Source of the DNA: Salipiger mucosus DSM 16094 | Lineage (GTDB): Bacteria; Pseudomonadota; Alphaproteobacteria; Rhodobacterales; Rhodobacteraceae | Length of the DNA stretch: 64,000 bases | NCBI RefSeq assembly: GCF_000442255.1 | Contig: NZ_KE557275.1 | Coordinates: forward strand, 423,712-487,711 | Reading direction: 5' to 3' | In this document: positions 54,615 through 63,338 of the stretch, in pieces | Numbering within the stretch: position 1 is the first letter of the stretch | Layout: every line of letters starts with the position of its first letter | The notes under the pieces: model-generated | Told to the model about the DNA's origin: nothing | Seen by the model: the letters and a program-made list of their open reading frames with translations, nothing else | Databases searched by the model: none | Program-made: the position numbers and the translations under genes

Positions 54615-54743
54615 ATGTTGCGAACGATCGTTCTGGGCAGCTGCGTGTCTGTTCAGGGACTTCTCGAAAATACCTTGCCGGACGGCCGCATCGCGGTCCG
54701 CGTCGGCACCCAGCTTTTCACCGGTCATCCGGTGGCGGCGTAA
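54615..54743 (+). CDS. Small hypothetical protein, 42 residues
   Basis: Begins MLRTIVLGSCVSVQGLLEN and ends GTQLFTGHPVAA. It looks like a single compact beta-rich unit (DGRIAVRVGTQLFTG). The A+T-rich leader (54460-54610) and a strong terminator directly behind it suggest a genuine, separately expressed short gene. An in-frame ATG at 54516 would add a low-quality leader and is not preferred. GGGG lies upstream of the ATG, but the SD is weak. Function unknown. Confidence 0.55.
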   Translation: MLRTIVLGSCVSVQGLLENTLPDGRIAVRVGTQLFTGHPVAA

Positions 54744-54780
54744 GCCCCACGGAAACCGCGCGAACAGCGCCAAATACAGA

Positions 54781-54809
54781 AGGGGAGGCCGCGCGGCCTC
54801 CCCTTTTTC
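54781..54809 (+). terminator. Intrinsic terminator behind the small protein gene
   Basis: A 24-base perfect palindrome, AGGGGAGGCCGC then GCGGCCTCCCCT (54781-54804), is followed by four further T. On the minus strand it lies about 25 bases behind the VPLPA-CTERM gene and may also end that transcript. Confidence 0.88.
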
Positions 54810-54832
54810 GTTGCCCTGCCGAGGGCTCGGTA

Positions 54833-55597
54833 TCAGTCGCGGCTCTGCCGCCGGCGCAGCGCGACAAGGCCGCCAAGGCCCGCCAGCAGCAGCGGCAGGC
54901 CCGCCGGTAGCGGAACCGGCGAAACGTCGACGTTCAGCGCGGTATTCAGCACGGCGCCCCAGTCTGCGTCGGTGGCGGTGTCGTACCAGTCATAGGCCAG
55001 GAAGGTGACCGAACCCGCGCCGACCTCCGCCGAAAAGACGCGTGCGCTGTTGCTGTCGGCGTAGATCGCCGTGGCCGACGAGGGCAGCGACGACAACAGC
55101 AGGTCGTAGGTTCCGTTGAGGCTCGCCAGCGTTGCGGGGCCGCCCGCGAAATCCGTGCCTGCGGCCGCGGACTGCAGCTGCATCGCGCCCGAGCCGCTGC
55201 CGCCGGTAAGCGACCAGCCGAAGATGGCGTTCAGAAGGGCGGCCTCGTTGTTGGCGTAGGAGGCCGAAACGACGAGGTTGCCGCCGGATCCGACAAAATC
55301 GGCCACATCGGATCGGGTGGCCGAATCCAACGTCAGGGCAGATCTTTCAAGCTCCGGTATCAGCAGCGCGTCGACGCCGGTCATGGCGGCGGCCCAGTTG
55401 GCTTGGTCCGTGCCGGTGAAGGTCGAGACGCTGTTGCCCAGGGTTGTGGCCTGGGAACGGATGTTCAGCGCCTCGCGGCTGGTATCGACATAGCTCGAAT
55501 CGTAGAAGGAGGAGACGGTGGCGGCTTGGGCGGCCAGCGGCATCAGAACAACGCAGGCCGCAGCCTGCAGGTACTTGAACATGATCGTGTAAGCCAT
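54833..55597 (-). CDS. VPLPA-CTERM sorting-domain protein (exported)
   Basis: 254 residues. An N-terminal signal (YLQAAACVVLMPLAAQA, cleavage near 25-27) leads a Ser/Ala/Gly/Asn-rich extracytoplasmic domain without known motifs. The C-terminus is VSPVPLPAGLPLLLAGLGGLVALRRRQ: the VPLPA motif, one helix and a basic end, the roseobacter form of the PEP-CTERM/exosortase signal. The protein is therefore expected to be processed by an exosortase and attached or released at the surface, often in strains that make exopolysaccharide. No exosortase gene lies in the window. An ATG at 55582 is an alternative start. Confidence 0.8.
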   Translation of the reverse strand: MAYTIMFKYLQAAACVVLMPLAAQAATVSSFYDSSYVDTSREALNIRSQATTLGNSVSTFTGTDQANWAAAMTGVDALLIPELERSALTLDSATRSDVADFVGSGGNLVVSASYANNEAALLNAIFGWSLTGGSGSGAMQLQSAAAGTDFAGGPATLASLNGTYDLLLSSLPSSATAIYADSNSARVFSAEVGAGSVTFLAYDWYDTATDADWGAVLNTALNVDVSPVPLPAGLPLLLAGLGGLVALRRRQSRD

Positions 55598-55693
55598 TTC
55601 AGTTTGTGACAAAAACAAGGAAAAACTAGCTGAGGTGGCGCGGATGGACAAGTCGCCGGACCCGTCGGCACTGGACGAAAGTGCCACGGTGCC

Positions 55694-55731
55694 AAAGAAA
55701 ATCGCGCCGCCCCCCGTGGGAGCGGCGCGAT
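55694..55731 (-). terminator. Intrinsic terminator of the rimP-nusA-ylxR-infB operon
   Basis: On the minus strand a 10-bp stem (right arm 55722-55731, left arm ATCGCGCCGC at 55701-55710) with an 11-base loop is followed by TTTCTTT. It lies about 46 bases behind the infB stop. A second strong 9-bp hairpin (55749-55767) lies between the stop and this terminator. Confidence 0.82.
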
Positions 55732-55776
55732 CCAATGGATGATCGGGACGGCGGCCCAGGGCCGCCGCGACACCTG

Positions 55777-58272
55777 TCAGAGCGTGCGCTCGACCTCCTC
55801 GCGCTCGAAGATCTCGATGACGTCGCCGGGGCGGATGTCCTCGTAGTTCTCGAAGGCCATGCCGCATTCCTGGCCCGAGATGACTTCGGCCACCTCGTCC
55901 TTGAAGCGCTTGAGCGTCTTCAGCGTGCCCTCGTGGATCACCACGTCGTCGCGCAGCAGGCGCACACCGGCCGAGCGGCGCGCGATGCCCTCGGTGACGA
56001 GGCAGCCCGCCACCTTGCCGACGCCCGAGACCTTGAAGACCTCGCGGATCTCGGCGTAGCCGATGAAGTTCTCGCGGACCTCTGCCGACAGCAGGCCCGA
56101 GGCCGCCGCCTTCACGTCGTCCACGAGGTCGTAGATCACGCTGTAGTAGCGGATCTCGACGCCCTTCTGGTTGGCCGAGTTGCGCGCGGGCGCGTTGGCC
56201 CGGACGTTGAAGCCGATGACCGGCGCGCCCGAGGCTTCGGCCAGGCCGATATCCGTCTCGGTGATGGCGCCGACGCCCGAGTGCAGCACGCGGACGCGCA
56301 CCTCCTCGTTGCCGACCTTCTCCAGCGCCTGCACGATCGCCTCGGCCGAGCCCTGGACGTCCGCCTTGACCAGCACCGGAAGCTCGGAGACGTTCTCGTC
56401 TTCCTTCGCCTTCTGCATGAGCTGCTCGAGGGTCGTCGCGGCACCTGCGGCGGCGCGCTTCTCCTTGGCGGCGTTCTGGCGGTACTCGGCGATCTCGCGG
56501 GCCTGCGCCTCGGTCTCGGTGACGTTGAGAACGTCACCCGCCTCGGGCGTGCCGTTGAGACCCAGCACCTCGACCGGAACCGAGGGACCGGCTTCCTTGA
56601 CGCGTTCGCCCTTGTCGTTGATGAGCGCGCGGACCTTGCCGTACTGCTCGCCCACGACGAAGATGTCGCCCTGGCGCAGCGTGCCGTTCTGCACGAGCAC
56701 CGTCGCGACCGGGCCGCGGCCCACGTCGAGCTGTGCCTCGATCACGGCGCCCATGGCGGCGCGGTCGGGGTTGGCCTTGAGCTCGAGGATCTCGGCCTGC
56801 AGCGCGATGGCTTCAAGCAGTTCGTCCAGGCCCTTGCCGGTATGCGCCGACACCTCGACGTCCTGCACGTCGCCGGACATCTCCTCGACCACGACCTCGT
56901 GCTGCAGCAGGTCCGTGCGCACCTTGGTCGGGTTCGCCTCGGGCTTGTCGCACTTGTTGATCGCGACGATCATCGGCACGCCGGCCGCCTTGGCGTGGCT
57001 CAGCGCCTCGACGGTCTGCGGCATCACCGCGTCGTCGGCCGCGACCACGAGCACCACGATGTCCGTCACCTGTGCACCGCGCGAGCGCATCGAGGTAAAG
57101 GCCGCGTGGCCCGGCGTGTCGAGGAAGGACAGCACGTCGCCGCCCTTGGTCGTCACCTGGTAGGCGCCGATGTGCTGCGTGATGCCGCCGGCCTCGCCGG
57201 AGGTCACGTTGGCCTGCCGGATCTTGTCCAGCAGCGAGGTCTTGCCGTGGTCGACGTGGCCCATGATCGTGATGACCGGGGGACGCGATTGCAGGTCTTC
57301 GGGCTTGTCCTCGACCTCCTTGATGACGTCCTCGACGTCGGCGTCCGAGACACGCACGACCTTGTGGCCGAATTCCTCGATGATGAGCTCGGCGGTGTCG
57401 GCGTCGATGGTCTGGTTCTGGGTCGCCATGATGCCGTTGTTCATCAGGGCCTTGACCACGTCGCCCACGCGCTCCGCCATGCGGTTGGCCAGTTCCGAGA
57501 CCACGATGGCCTCGGGCAGCTGCACGTCGCGCACGATCTTCTCGCGGTTCTGCGAGCCGCCCATCGCCTTCTGACGCGCACGCTCCTGCTTGCGCTTCAT
57601 CGCGGCCATGGACTTCTGGCGGCCACCCTCGCCCGAGAGCGCCTGGTTCAGCGTCAGCTTGCCCGAACGGCGGCCGCCGTCGCCGCGGCCCTTGCCGCCG
57701 CGACCGCGTTCCTCGCGCTCGCGCTCCGCCTTGCGGGGCGCCGCGGCCGGAGCCGGCTTGCCGCCGCCGCGCGGCTGCTGGGGCTGCGCCTCCTCGGCCT
57801 GCTTGGGCGCGGCCTCGGCCTTCTTGGCGGCCTCGGCAGCCTCGCGGGCCTTGCGCTCTTCTTCCTCGGCCTTGGCCTTGGCGCGCTCTTCGGCTTCGCG
57901 CTGCTCGCGCTCTTTCTGTTCCTTCTCGGCGCGCATGCGCTCACGCTCTTCGGCGCGGGCCTTTTCCTCGGCCTCGCGCCTGGCCTGATCCTCGGCCTCA
58001 CGCGCCTTGGCCGCCTGAAGTGCCTTCAGGCGGCGTTCCATCTCCGCGTCGGAAATCCCGGCAGGCCGCTTGCCGCCGCCACCGCCGGCCGCACCCTGGC
58101 CGCCGGCGCCGCCCTTGCCGGCGCCGGGCTTCGGCGCGCTGACAGTGCGCTTGCGCTTGGTTTCCACCACGACGTTCTTGGTGCGCCCGTGGCTGAAGCT
58201 CTGCTTCACCGATCCCGAACGGGACCCGCCGCCGCGCACACCCAGAGTCTTCTTGCCGTCGTTATCGCTCAT
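55777..58272 (-). CDS. infB: Translation initiation factor IF-2
   Basis: 831 residues. The N-terminal about 250 residues are charged and low-complexity (Lys/Arg/Glu/Ala blocks), as in alphaproteobacterial IF-2. An IF2_N segment ([24 protein letters not shown]) follows. The G-domain starts near 335: G1 [10 protein letters not shown]2/G3 GGITQHIG and DTPGHAAF, G4 NKCDKP. Domains II-IV continue to the end ([16 protein letters not shown]). It delivers fMet-tRNA to the 30S subunit. Its ATG directly abuts the ylxR stop. rbfA and truB, often next in other bacteria, are absent here. Confidence 0.98.
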   Translation of the reverse strand: MSDNDGKKTLGVRGGGSRSGSVKQSFSHGRTKNVVVETKRKRTVSAPKPGAGKGGAGGQGAAGGGGGKRPAGISDAEMERRLKALQAAKAREAEDQARREAEEKARAEERERMRAEKEQKEREQREAEERAKAKAEEEERKAREAAEAAKKAEAAPKQAEEAQPQQPRGGGKPAPAAAPRKAEREREERGRGGKGRGDGGRRSGKLTLNQALSGEGGRQKSMAAMKRKQERARQKAMGGSQNREKIVRDVQLPEAIVVSELANRMAERVGDVVKALMNNGIMATQNQTIDADTAELIIEEFGHKVVRVSDADVEDVIKEVEDKPEDLQSRPPVITIMGHVDHGKTSLLDKIRQANVTSGEAGGITQHIGAYQVTTKGGDVLSFLDTPGHAAFTSMRSRGAQVTDIVVLVVAADDAVMPQTVEALSHAKAAGVPMIVAINKCDKPEANPTKVRTDLLQHEVVVEEMSGDVQDVEVSAHTGKGLDELLEAIALQAEILELKANPDRAAMGAVIEAQLDVGRGPVATVLVQNGTLRQGDIFVVGEQYGKVRALINDKGERVKEAGPSVPVEVLGLNGTPEAGDVLNVTETEAQAREIAEYRQNAAKEKRAAAGAATTLEQLMQKAKEDENVSELPVLVKADVQGSAEAIVQALEKVGNEEVRVRVLHSGVGAITETDIGLAEASGAPVIGFNVRANAPARNSANQKGVEIRYYSVIYDLVDDVKAAASGLLSAEVRENFIGYAEIREVFKVSGVGKVAGCLVTEGIARRSAGVRLLRDDVVIHEGTLKTLKRFKDEVAEVISGQECGMAFENYEDIRPGDVIEIFEREEVERTL

Positions 58273-58935
58273 TCAGCTCTCTTGTCCTTTCCGGCGGCCC
58301 CTGCCGCCTCCGGCGACAACGGTCGCCGTTTCCGCACCGGACGCTCCGGCGCGCAGGCCCTTCAATCTTTGGGCCTCGTCTACAACACGTTTGGTGAGTC
58401 CGCCAGCGCCAAGCGCGGCGTGTATCACCTTTTCCCGTCCAAAGGCCAGCCCCAGCTCCTGCGCCGTCAGCCAACCGATCCAGTCGCCCCCGTAGGGCGT
58501 GCTGAGCTTTCCCTTGCCGCGCTCCGATCCGTCCGAGGCCTGGAGCAGGACGCGCGCATCGTCGCGCCCCAGCCAGTCCTTGACCTTTTCGTAGCCCGCC
58601 ACGGCCCGGCCCGACTTGCGCGCCAGGCTGATCAGTTCCAAAACCCGCCGCGCCAGCATCTGCTCGACCAGCCCGGGCACCCCCTCGGGCACCTTGACCG
58701 GCCGTTTCGCGGACCGGGCGAAAAGACCCTTGGCCTCCGCCCGCTCCAGGGCCGCGCGATCGGCCGTGACCCAGATCCCGCGCCCGGGCAGCTTGCCGGC
58801 GATGTCGGGCGCCACCTGGTCCTCGGGTCCGACGACAAAGCGTACCAGCTCGGTCACCGGACGGGTCTCGCCGGTGGCGATGCACCGCCGCTCGGGGGCG
58901 CCGGTGCGGTCCTTGTCTCGGCCTCCGCGGCTCAT
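58273..58935 (-). CDS. YlxR (DUF448) RNA-binding protein with an L7Ae-like C-terminal half
   Basis: 220 residues. The N-terminal DUF448/YlxR domain has RCIATGETRPVTELVRFVVGPED and LPGRGIWVTADRAALERA (about 17-75). The C-terminal half (LARRVLELISLARKSGRAVAGYEKVKDWLGRDDARVLLQASD) resembles the L7Ae/L30e-like YlxQ proteins, so two proteins that are separate in Firmicutes are fused here, as usual in Alphaproteobacteria. It probably binds rRNA or RNase P RNA. It sits between nusA (7-base gap) and infB. ATG 58935 is preferred over the in-frame start at 58995 inside nusA. Confidence 0.9.
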   Translation of the reverse strand: MSRGGRDKDRTGAPERRCIATGETRPVTELVRFVVGPEDQVAPDIAGKLPGRGIWVTADRAALERAEAKGLFARSAKRPVKVPEGVPGLVEQMLARRVLELISLARKSGRAVAGYEKVKDWLGRDDARVLLQASDGSERGKGKLSTPYGGDWIGWLTAQELGLAFGREKVIHAALGAGGLTKRVVDEAQRLKGLRAGASGAETATVVAGGGRGRRKGQES

Positions 58936-58942
58936 TCCGGGT

Positions 58943-60586
58943 TCAGACCTCTTCCTCTTGGCCCGCGGTTTCGCCGTCCTCACCGCCCTCGGCATCCTCG
59001 TCCTCTTCCGAGGCCTCGGGCTCCAGGTCCGCGGGGTCGACCCAGCCCAGCATGACGCGCGCGGTCATGATCATGTTCTGCGCCTCGGCGAGATCGACGT
59101 CGAAGGGCTCGAGCAGGCCGTCGTCCTTGACGCGCTCGCCGCCGTCGGTGGTCCAGCCACCGGCCAGCTCCCAGTCGGCACAGGTGGCGAAGTCTTCCAG
59201 CGTCTTGATGCCGTCCTTCGCCAGTGCTTCCACCATTTGGGGAGTCAGGCCCTCGAATTCAATGAGGCTGTCCTCGGCACCCAGCTCGCGGGCCGTTTCC
59301 AGCGCCTTGCGGGCCTGCTCCTCGAGGTGCTCGCGGGCACGGGTCTGCAGCTCCTCGGCGGTGTCCTCGTCGACGCCGTCGATGACCAGCAGCTCGTCCT
59401 GCTCGACATAGGCGACCTCCTCGAGGTTGGTGAAGCCCTCCGAGACCAGCAGCTGGGCAAAGAACTCGTCCAGGTCCAGCGTGTCCATGAAGAGCTTGGT
59501 GCGCTCCTCGAATTCCTTCTGGCGGCGCTGGCTTTCCTCTTCCTCGGTCATGATGTCGATGTCGAGGCCGGTCAGCTGCGAGGCGAGGCGCACGTTCTGG
59601 CCGCGGCGGCCGATGGCCAGCGACAGCTGCTCGTCGGGCACCACGACCTCGATCCGCTCGGCGTCCTCGTCGAGAACCACCTTGCTCACCTCGGCCGGCT
59701 GCAGCGCGTTCACGAGGAAGGTCGGCATGTCCTCGTTCCACGGGATGATGTCGATCTTCTCGCCCTGAAGCTCGTTGACGACGGCCTGCACGCGGCTGCC
59801 GCGCATGCCGACGCAGGCGCCGACGGGGTCGATGGAGCCGTCATAGGACACGACGCCGATCTTGGCGCGCGAGCCGGGGTCGCGGGCGACCGCCTTGATC
59901 TCGATGATGCCGTCGTAGATCTCGGGCACTTCCATCTTGAACAGCTCGGCCATGAACTCGGGCGCGGTGCGGCTCAGGAAGATCTGCGGGCCGCGGGCCT
60001 CGCGGCGCACGTCCTTGATGTAGCAGCGGATGCGGTCGCCGGGGCGATAGCCCTCGCGGCCGATCTTCTCGTTGCGGCGCAGGATGCCCTCGCCGCGGCC
60101 CACGTCGACGATGACGTTGCCGTATTCCTCGCGCTTGACCACGCCGTTGATGATCGTGCCCGCGCGGTCCTTGAATTCCTCGTACTGGCGGTCGCGCTCG
60201 GCCTCGCGGACCTTCTGCAGAATCACCTGCTTGGCCGACTGCGCGGCGATCCGGCCCATGTCGACCGGCGGCACCTCTTCGGTGTAGACGTCGCCGACGT
60301 TGGGCTCGGCCATGTACTGGCGGGCCTGCTCGACGGTCATCTCGGCCTGGTAGTTCTCCAGCTCCTCGTCCTCGACCACGGTGCGCACGCGGGTAAAGGT
60401 CGCGCGGCCGGTCTTGCGGTCGATCTTCACGCGGATGTCCATCTCCGAGCCGTAGCGGCTCTTGGCGGCACGCGAGAGGCTCTCCTCCATCGCCTCGATC
60501 ACGAGCGTGGGGTCGATCATCTTCTCGCGCGCGACCGCTTCTGCGGTCTGCAGAAGCTCGAGCTGGTTGGCAGAGGTGATTGCCAT
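58943..60586 (-). CDS. nusA: Transcription termination/antitermination factor NusA
   Basis: 547 residues. N-terminal RNA-polymerase-binding domain (about 1-125), then S1 ([30 protein letters not shown]), KH1 ([27 protein letters not shown]) and KH2 ([22 protein letters not shown]). The C-terminal helix-hairpin-helix/acidic repeats include [15 protein letters not shown], and an extra acidic tail ends EEEV. It controls pausing, termination and antitermination. It follows rimP by five bases and precedes ylxR. A hairpin terminator in the operon leader could be a target for its own regulation. Confidence 0.97.
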   Translation of the reverse strand: MAITSANQLELLQTAEAVAREKMIDPTLVIEAMEESLSRAAKSRYGSEMDIRVKIDRKTGRATFTRVRTVVEDEELENYQAEMTVEQARQYMAEPNVGDVYTEEVPPVDMGRIAAQSAKQVILQKVREAERDRQYEEFKDRAGTIINGVVKREEYGNVIVDVGRGEGILRRNEKIGREGYRPGDRIRCYIKDVRREARGPQIFLSRTAPEFMAELFKMEVPEIYDGIIEIKAVARDPGSRAKIGVVSYDGSIDPVGACVGMRGSRVQAVVNELQGEKIDIIPWNEDMPTFLVNALQPAEVSKVVLDEDAERIEVVVPDEQLSLAIGRRGQNVRLASQLTGLDIDIMTEEEESQRRQKEFEERTKLFMDTLDLDEFFAQLLVSEGFTNLEEVAYVEQDELLVIDGVDEDTAEELQTRAREHLEEQARKALETARELGAEDSLIEFEGLTPQMVEALAKDGIKTLEDFATCADWELAGGWTTDGGERVKDDGLLEPFDVDLAEAQNMIMTARVMLGWVDPADLEPEASEEDEDAEGGEDGETAGQEEEV

Positions 60587-60591
60587 AGGTC

Positions 60592-61176
60592 CTAGTCCTC
60601 CTGGGGGGCCGCGTCGTCGGCCTCGATGTCGTCGAATTCGCTTTCGTTCACGGCCTTGGCCTTGCGGGCGCGCAGCATGTCGCGGACCAGCTCGTCGGTC
60701 ATGATGAGCTTGGCATCGGCGAGCCAGTCGAACTGCAGCCCGATGGTCTGTTCCTCGCCGTTCTCCTCGACGTTGAGCAGCACCTCGCCGCCCTCGACGC
60801 CGGCCAGCATGCCGCGCCAGCGCTTGCGGCCGTCGATCAGCTCGTGCGTCTCGATCTTGGCCTCGTAGCCCTCGAAGCTTTCGAAGTCCTTGAGCCGGGT
60901 CAGCGGGCGGTCGATGCCGGGGCTCGACACCTCGAGCGTGTAGGCGTCGAGGATCGGGTCCTCCACGTCCAGCACCGCCGAGATGGCGGTCGAGATCTCG
61001 GCGCAGTCGTCCACCTCGATGGTGCCGTCGGGGCGCTCGGCCATGACCTGCAGCGTCGAGGTCTTGCCGCCCATGAGGCGGATGCGGATGAGCTCGAAGC
61101 CCATGTCCTCGACGACAGGTCCGATGATCTCGGCGATGCGACGGTCGATTGCGGATTTGGCGATCAGGTCGGTCAT
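60592..61176 (-). CDS. rimP: Ribosome maturation factor RimP
   Basis: 194 residues. Needed for 30S subunit maturation. The family core is present: [35 protein letters not shown] near 18-50, [22 protein letters not shown], and [25 protein letters not shown] near 80-104 (the EVSSPGxDRPL signature). The acidic tail [13 protein letters not shown] is common in alphaproteobacteria. It is the first gene of rimP-nusA-ylxR-infB. A much longer in-frame reading to 61857 is antisense to the next gene. Confidence 0.96.
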   Translation of the reverse strand: MTDLIAKSAIDRRIAEIIGPVVEDMGFELIRIRLMGGKTSTLQVMAERPDGTIEVDDCAEISTAISAVLDVEDPILDAYTLEVSSPGIDRPLTRLKDFESFEGYEAKIETHELIDGRKRWRGMLAGVEGGEVLLNVEENGEEQTIGLQFDWLADAKLIMTDELVRDMLRARKAKAVNESEFDDIEADDAAPQED

Positions 61177-61193
61177 TCCGGGTCCGATGCGAA

Positions 61194-61217
61194 CAAAAAA
61201 ACGGGCGCGCGGCCCGT
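61194..61217 (-). terminator. Intrinsic-terminator hairpin in the rimP leader (possible attenuator)
   Basis: On the minus strand ACGGGC-CGCGC-GCCCGT is followed by a run of seven T. It ends only 18 bases before the rimP ATG and about 45 bases after the predicted start of transcription. No minus-strand gene lies close upstream, so it is placed to stop the operon's own transcripts. Confidence 0.65.
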
Positions 61218-61268
61218 CGTTCTTTCCCGGTGGGCTTCGGAGAGCTCCGACGCGCCGCTGATGCCGGG

Positions 61269-61297
61269 CATATAGGATGCGCTGCCCGCCACTGCAA
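61269..61297 (-). promoter_or_regulatory. Promoter of the rimP-nusA-ylxR-infB operon
   Basis: Minus strand: TTGCAG (61297-61292), 17-base spacer, TATATG (61274-61269). The longer pattern CTTG...CCTATAT also resembles the RpoH consensus, so dual control is possible. It gives a leader of about 85 bases with the hairpin at 61194-61217. Confidence 0.55.
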
Positions 61298-61389
61298 GCG
61301 GATTCTTGTCCGAAGGCCCGGAACGCGGCGGGGAGCGGGCGTGTTAGGCTTGCTCTCGACACACCCATCGACGAACAGGAGGCGCCCCC

Positions 61390-61995
61390 ATGTGGAGCTG
61401 GATGCAGGACAACACGGCGCTTCTGAACGCGCTGAGCAGTATCGCCATGCTGGTGATCTGGCTGGCCTACCTCCAGCTGTTCCTGACCAGCTTCCTGCGC
61501 TCGAACCGCGCGGTGGTCCACATCGGCATGGCGACCGAGGGGCACAACGACGGCCGCTGCCTCGTCAGCAACATGAGCGCCGATTCGCTCTACATCCTCG
61601 GCATCATGGTCGAGCTGGAATGCAAGGGCGAGGTCTACCGCTCGCTCGTCACCGACCGGATCGAGGCCGACGAGCCGCTCGGCGGCGATTTCCGCGAGCG
61701 CACCAACCAGGGCCCGCTCAAGGGCGGCGAGGCGGTCGACATCGGCAGCTTCCGCAACATCGGCGAGCGCGTCGCGCGGAACACCCAGCGCGACATCCGG
61801 CTCGACGACTGCGACTGGATCGAGTTCACCGTCATGGTCGCCGCGCAGCAGGCGCACAAGATCTACGGCGGGAAGAAGCGCTACGAGATCGAGGGCGAGG
61901 CCGGCAGCCTGTCGTTCCGCTCGGCCGACATCCTGACCAGCCAGATCCGCAGCTTCACCGAGCGCCGTCGCCTGCGCCGCATGCTGGCGGCGTGA
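61390..61995 (+). CDS. Uncharacterised single-pass membrane protein
   Basis: 201 residues, not recognised. One N-terminal transmembrane helix ([22 protein letters not shown], about 14-35) precedes a soluble beta-rich domain of about 165 residues ([55 protein letters not shown]) that ends in a basic Arg-rich helix. The topology suggests a cytoplasmic domain tethered to the inner membrane. AGGAGG eight bases before the ATG is a strong SD. Divergent from rimP and convergent with arsJ (10-base gap). Function unknown. Confidence 0.75.
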   Translation: MWSWMQDNTALLNALSSIAMLVIWLAYLQLFLTSFLRSNRAVVHIGMATEGHNDGRCLVSNMSADSLYILGIMVELECKGEVYRSLVTDRIEADEPLGGDFRERTNQGPLKGGEAVDIGSFRNIGERVARNTQRDIRLDDCDWIEFTVMVAAQQAHKIYGGKKRYEIEGEAGSLSFRSADILTSQIRSFTERRRLRRMLAA

Positions 61996-62005
61996 CGCGG
62001 AGGGC

Positions 62006-63274
62006 TCAGGCCCGGGCCGCGCGGGGCCCGGGCGTCAGCCGCCCCGCCGCGAGGGCGCTCAGCGCGACCATGACGGCGGCGGTCCCCAGGCAGAGCGGCA
62101 GCCCGCCGAGTTGGTAGGTCGCGCCCGACAGCACCGTGCCCAGCAGCCGCCCGGCGGCATTGGCCATGTAGTAGAAGCCCACGTCCATGGTCACCCGGCG
62201 ATCCTCGGTGAAGGCGAGGATCAGGTAGCTGTGCAGCGAGGAATTCACCGCGAAGATCGCGCCGAAGACCAGCAGCCCGGCGATCAGCGCGGCGGTCAGC
62301 CAGGGCGCCGGGTCTCCGGCGGCGGCGACCAGCGCCGCCAGCAGCGCCGGCACCACGGTCAGCGCCAGGGCCCAGCCCCGCGCGGCATGCACCAGCTCCG
62401 CCTCGCCGCGCTCTTTCGCGCGCAGCAGCCGGGGCGCCGCGGCCTGCACCGCGCCGTAGAGGATCACCCAGACCGCCATGAAGGTGCCGATGGTGAAGAA
62501 GGCCGCGCGGTCGCCCGCCTCGGTCCCGTCCGAGAGCACCGCGTAGAAGTAGATCGGGATGCCGACCACGAACCACACGTCCCGCGCCCCGAACAGGACC
62601 ACCCGCGCCGCGCTCAGCCAGTTGACGTTGCGGTTCTTCGACAGGACCTCGCGGAATTTCGCGCCCTTGCGCCCCGCGGGGAGACCGCCCGGCATCTTCA
62701 GCGCCACCGCCACGAGGATGACCAGCAGCACCGCCGCCATGCCCAGCACCGCGGGCTTGAATCCCGCCAGCGCCAGCAGCGCCGCGCCCAGCAGGAAGCC
62801 GAGGCCCTTCACGGCGTTCTTGGACCCGGTCAGCACCGCCACCCAGCGAAAGAGCCCGTCCTCGCCTTTGGGCGCCAGCAGCTTGACCGCCGACTTGGAC
62901 GACATCTTGGCCAGGTCCTTGGCGACGCCGCTCGCCCCCTGCACGAGCATGACGTAGGCCACCGAGAGCCCCAGCGCCCAGCCCGGGTCGAGCTGCGCCA
63001 GCGCCACCAGCGCCACCACCTGCAGCCCCAGCCCCGCGTAGAGCGTCGAGGTCAGCCCGAAGCGCGCCGCGATCCAACCGGCCGAGAGGTTGGTGACCAC
63101 GCCCGCGATCTCGTAGAGCACGAAGAGGTAGGCCAGCTGCACCGGCGAGAAGCCCAGCGTGTGGAAGTGCAGCAGCACCAGCATCCGCAGCGCGCCGTCG
63201 GTCAGCATGAAGGCCCAGTAGGCCGCCGTCACGGCAATGTAGGCACCGAGCGGGTTGTCGGAGGGGCGCGTCAT
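62006..63274 (-). CDS. arsJ: Organoarsenical efflux MFS transporter ArsJ
   Basis: 422 residues, about twelve hydrophobic helices. The ArsJ-specific run is present: [21 protein letters not shown] at 14-34, [42 protein letters not shown] near 118-138, [17 protein letters not shown], and [18 protein letters not shown] near 225-242. ArsJ exports 1-arseno-3-phosphoglycerate, made when GAPDH uses arsenate in place of phosphate. The adjacent GAPDH gene, 64 bases upstream on the same strand, completes the known pair. An arsR regulator would be expected just beyond the window. Confidence 0.92.
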   Translation of the reverse strand: MTRPSDNPLGAYIAVTAAYWAFMLTDGALRMLVLLHFHTLGFSPVQLAYLFVLYEIAGVVTNLSAGWIAARFGLTSTLYAGLGLQVVALVALAQLDPGWALGLSVAYVMLVQGASGVAKDLAKMSSKSAVKLLAPKGEDGLFRWVAVLTGSKNAVKGLGFLLGAALLALAGFKPAVLGMAAVLLVILVAVALKMPGGLPAGRKGAKFREVLSKNRNVNWLSAARVVLFGARDVWFVVGIPIYFYAVLSDGTEAGDRAAFFTIGTFMAVWVILYGAVQAAAPRLLRAKERGEAELVHAARGWALALTVVPALLAALVAAAGDPAPWLTAALIAGLLVFGAIFAVNSSLHSYLILAFTEDRRVTMDVGFYYMANAAGRLLGTVLSGATYQLGGLPLCLGTAAVMVALSALAAGRLTPGPRAARA

Positions 63275-63304
63275 CTCGGGCGGGTGTCCTGTGGCGAGAG
63301 CGGG

Positions 63305-63328
63305 TTTGCGTATTTGGAGAAAGATGAA
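63305..63328 (-). repeat. 24-bp dispersed repeat, copy 2 (between gap and arsJ)
   Basis: Exact reverse-strand copy of 53980-54003. It begins 10 bases behind the GAPDH stop codon (63339-63341) and about 30 bases before the arsJ start. Confidence 0.85.
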
Positions 63329-63338
63329 TGGGCGGGCG

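Noticed and set aside
55681-59055. 1124-residue plus-strand frame
   Set aside because: It is a shadow of infB and ylxR in high-GC DNA. It has Leu/Ala/Arg repeats with no domain, and the minus-strand genes are certain.
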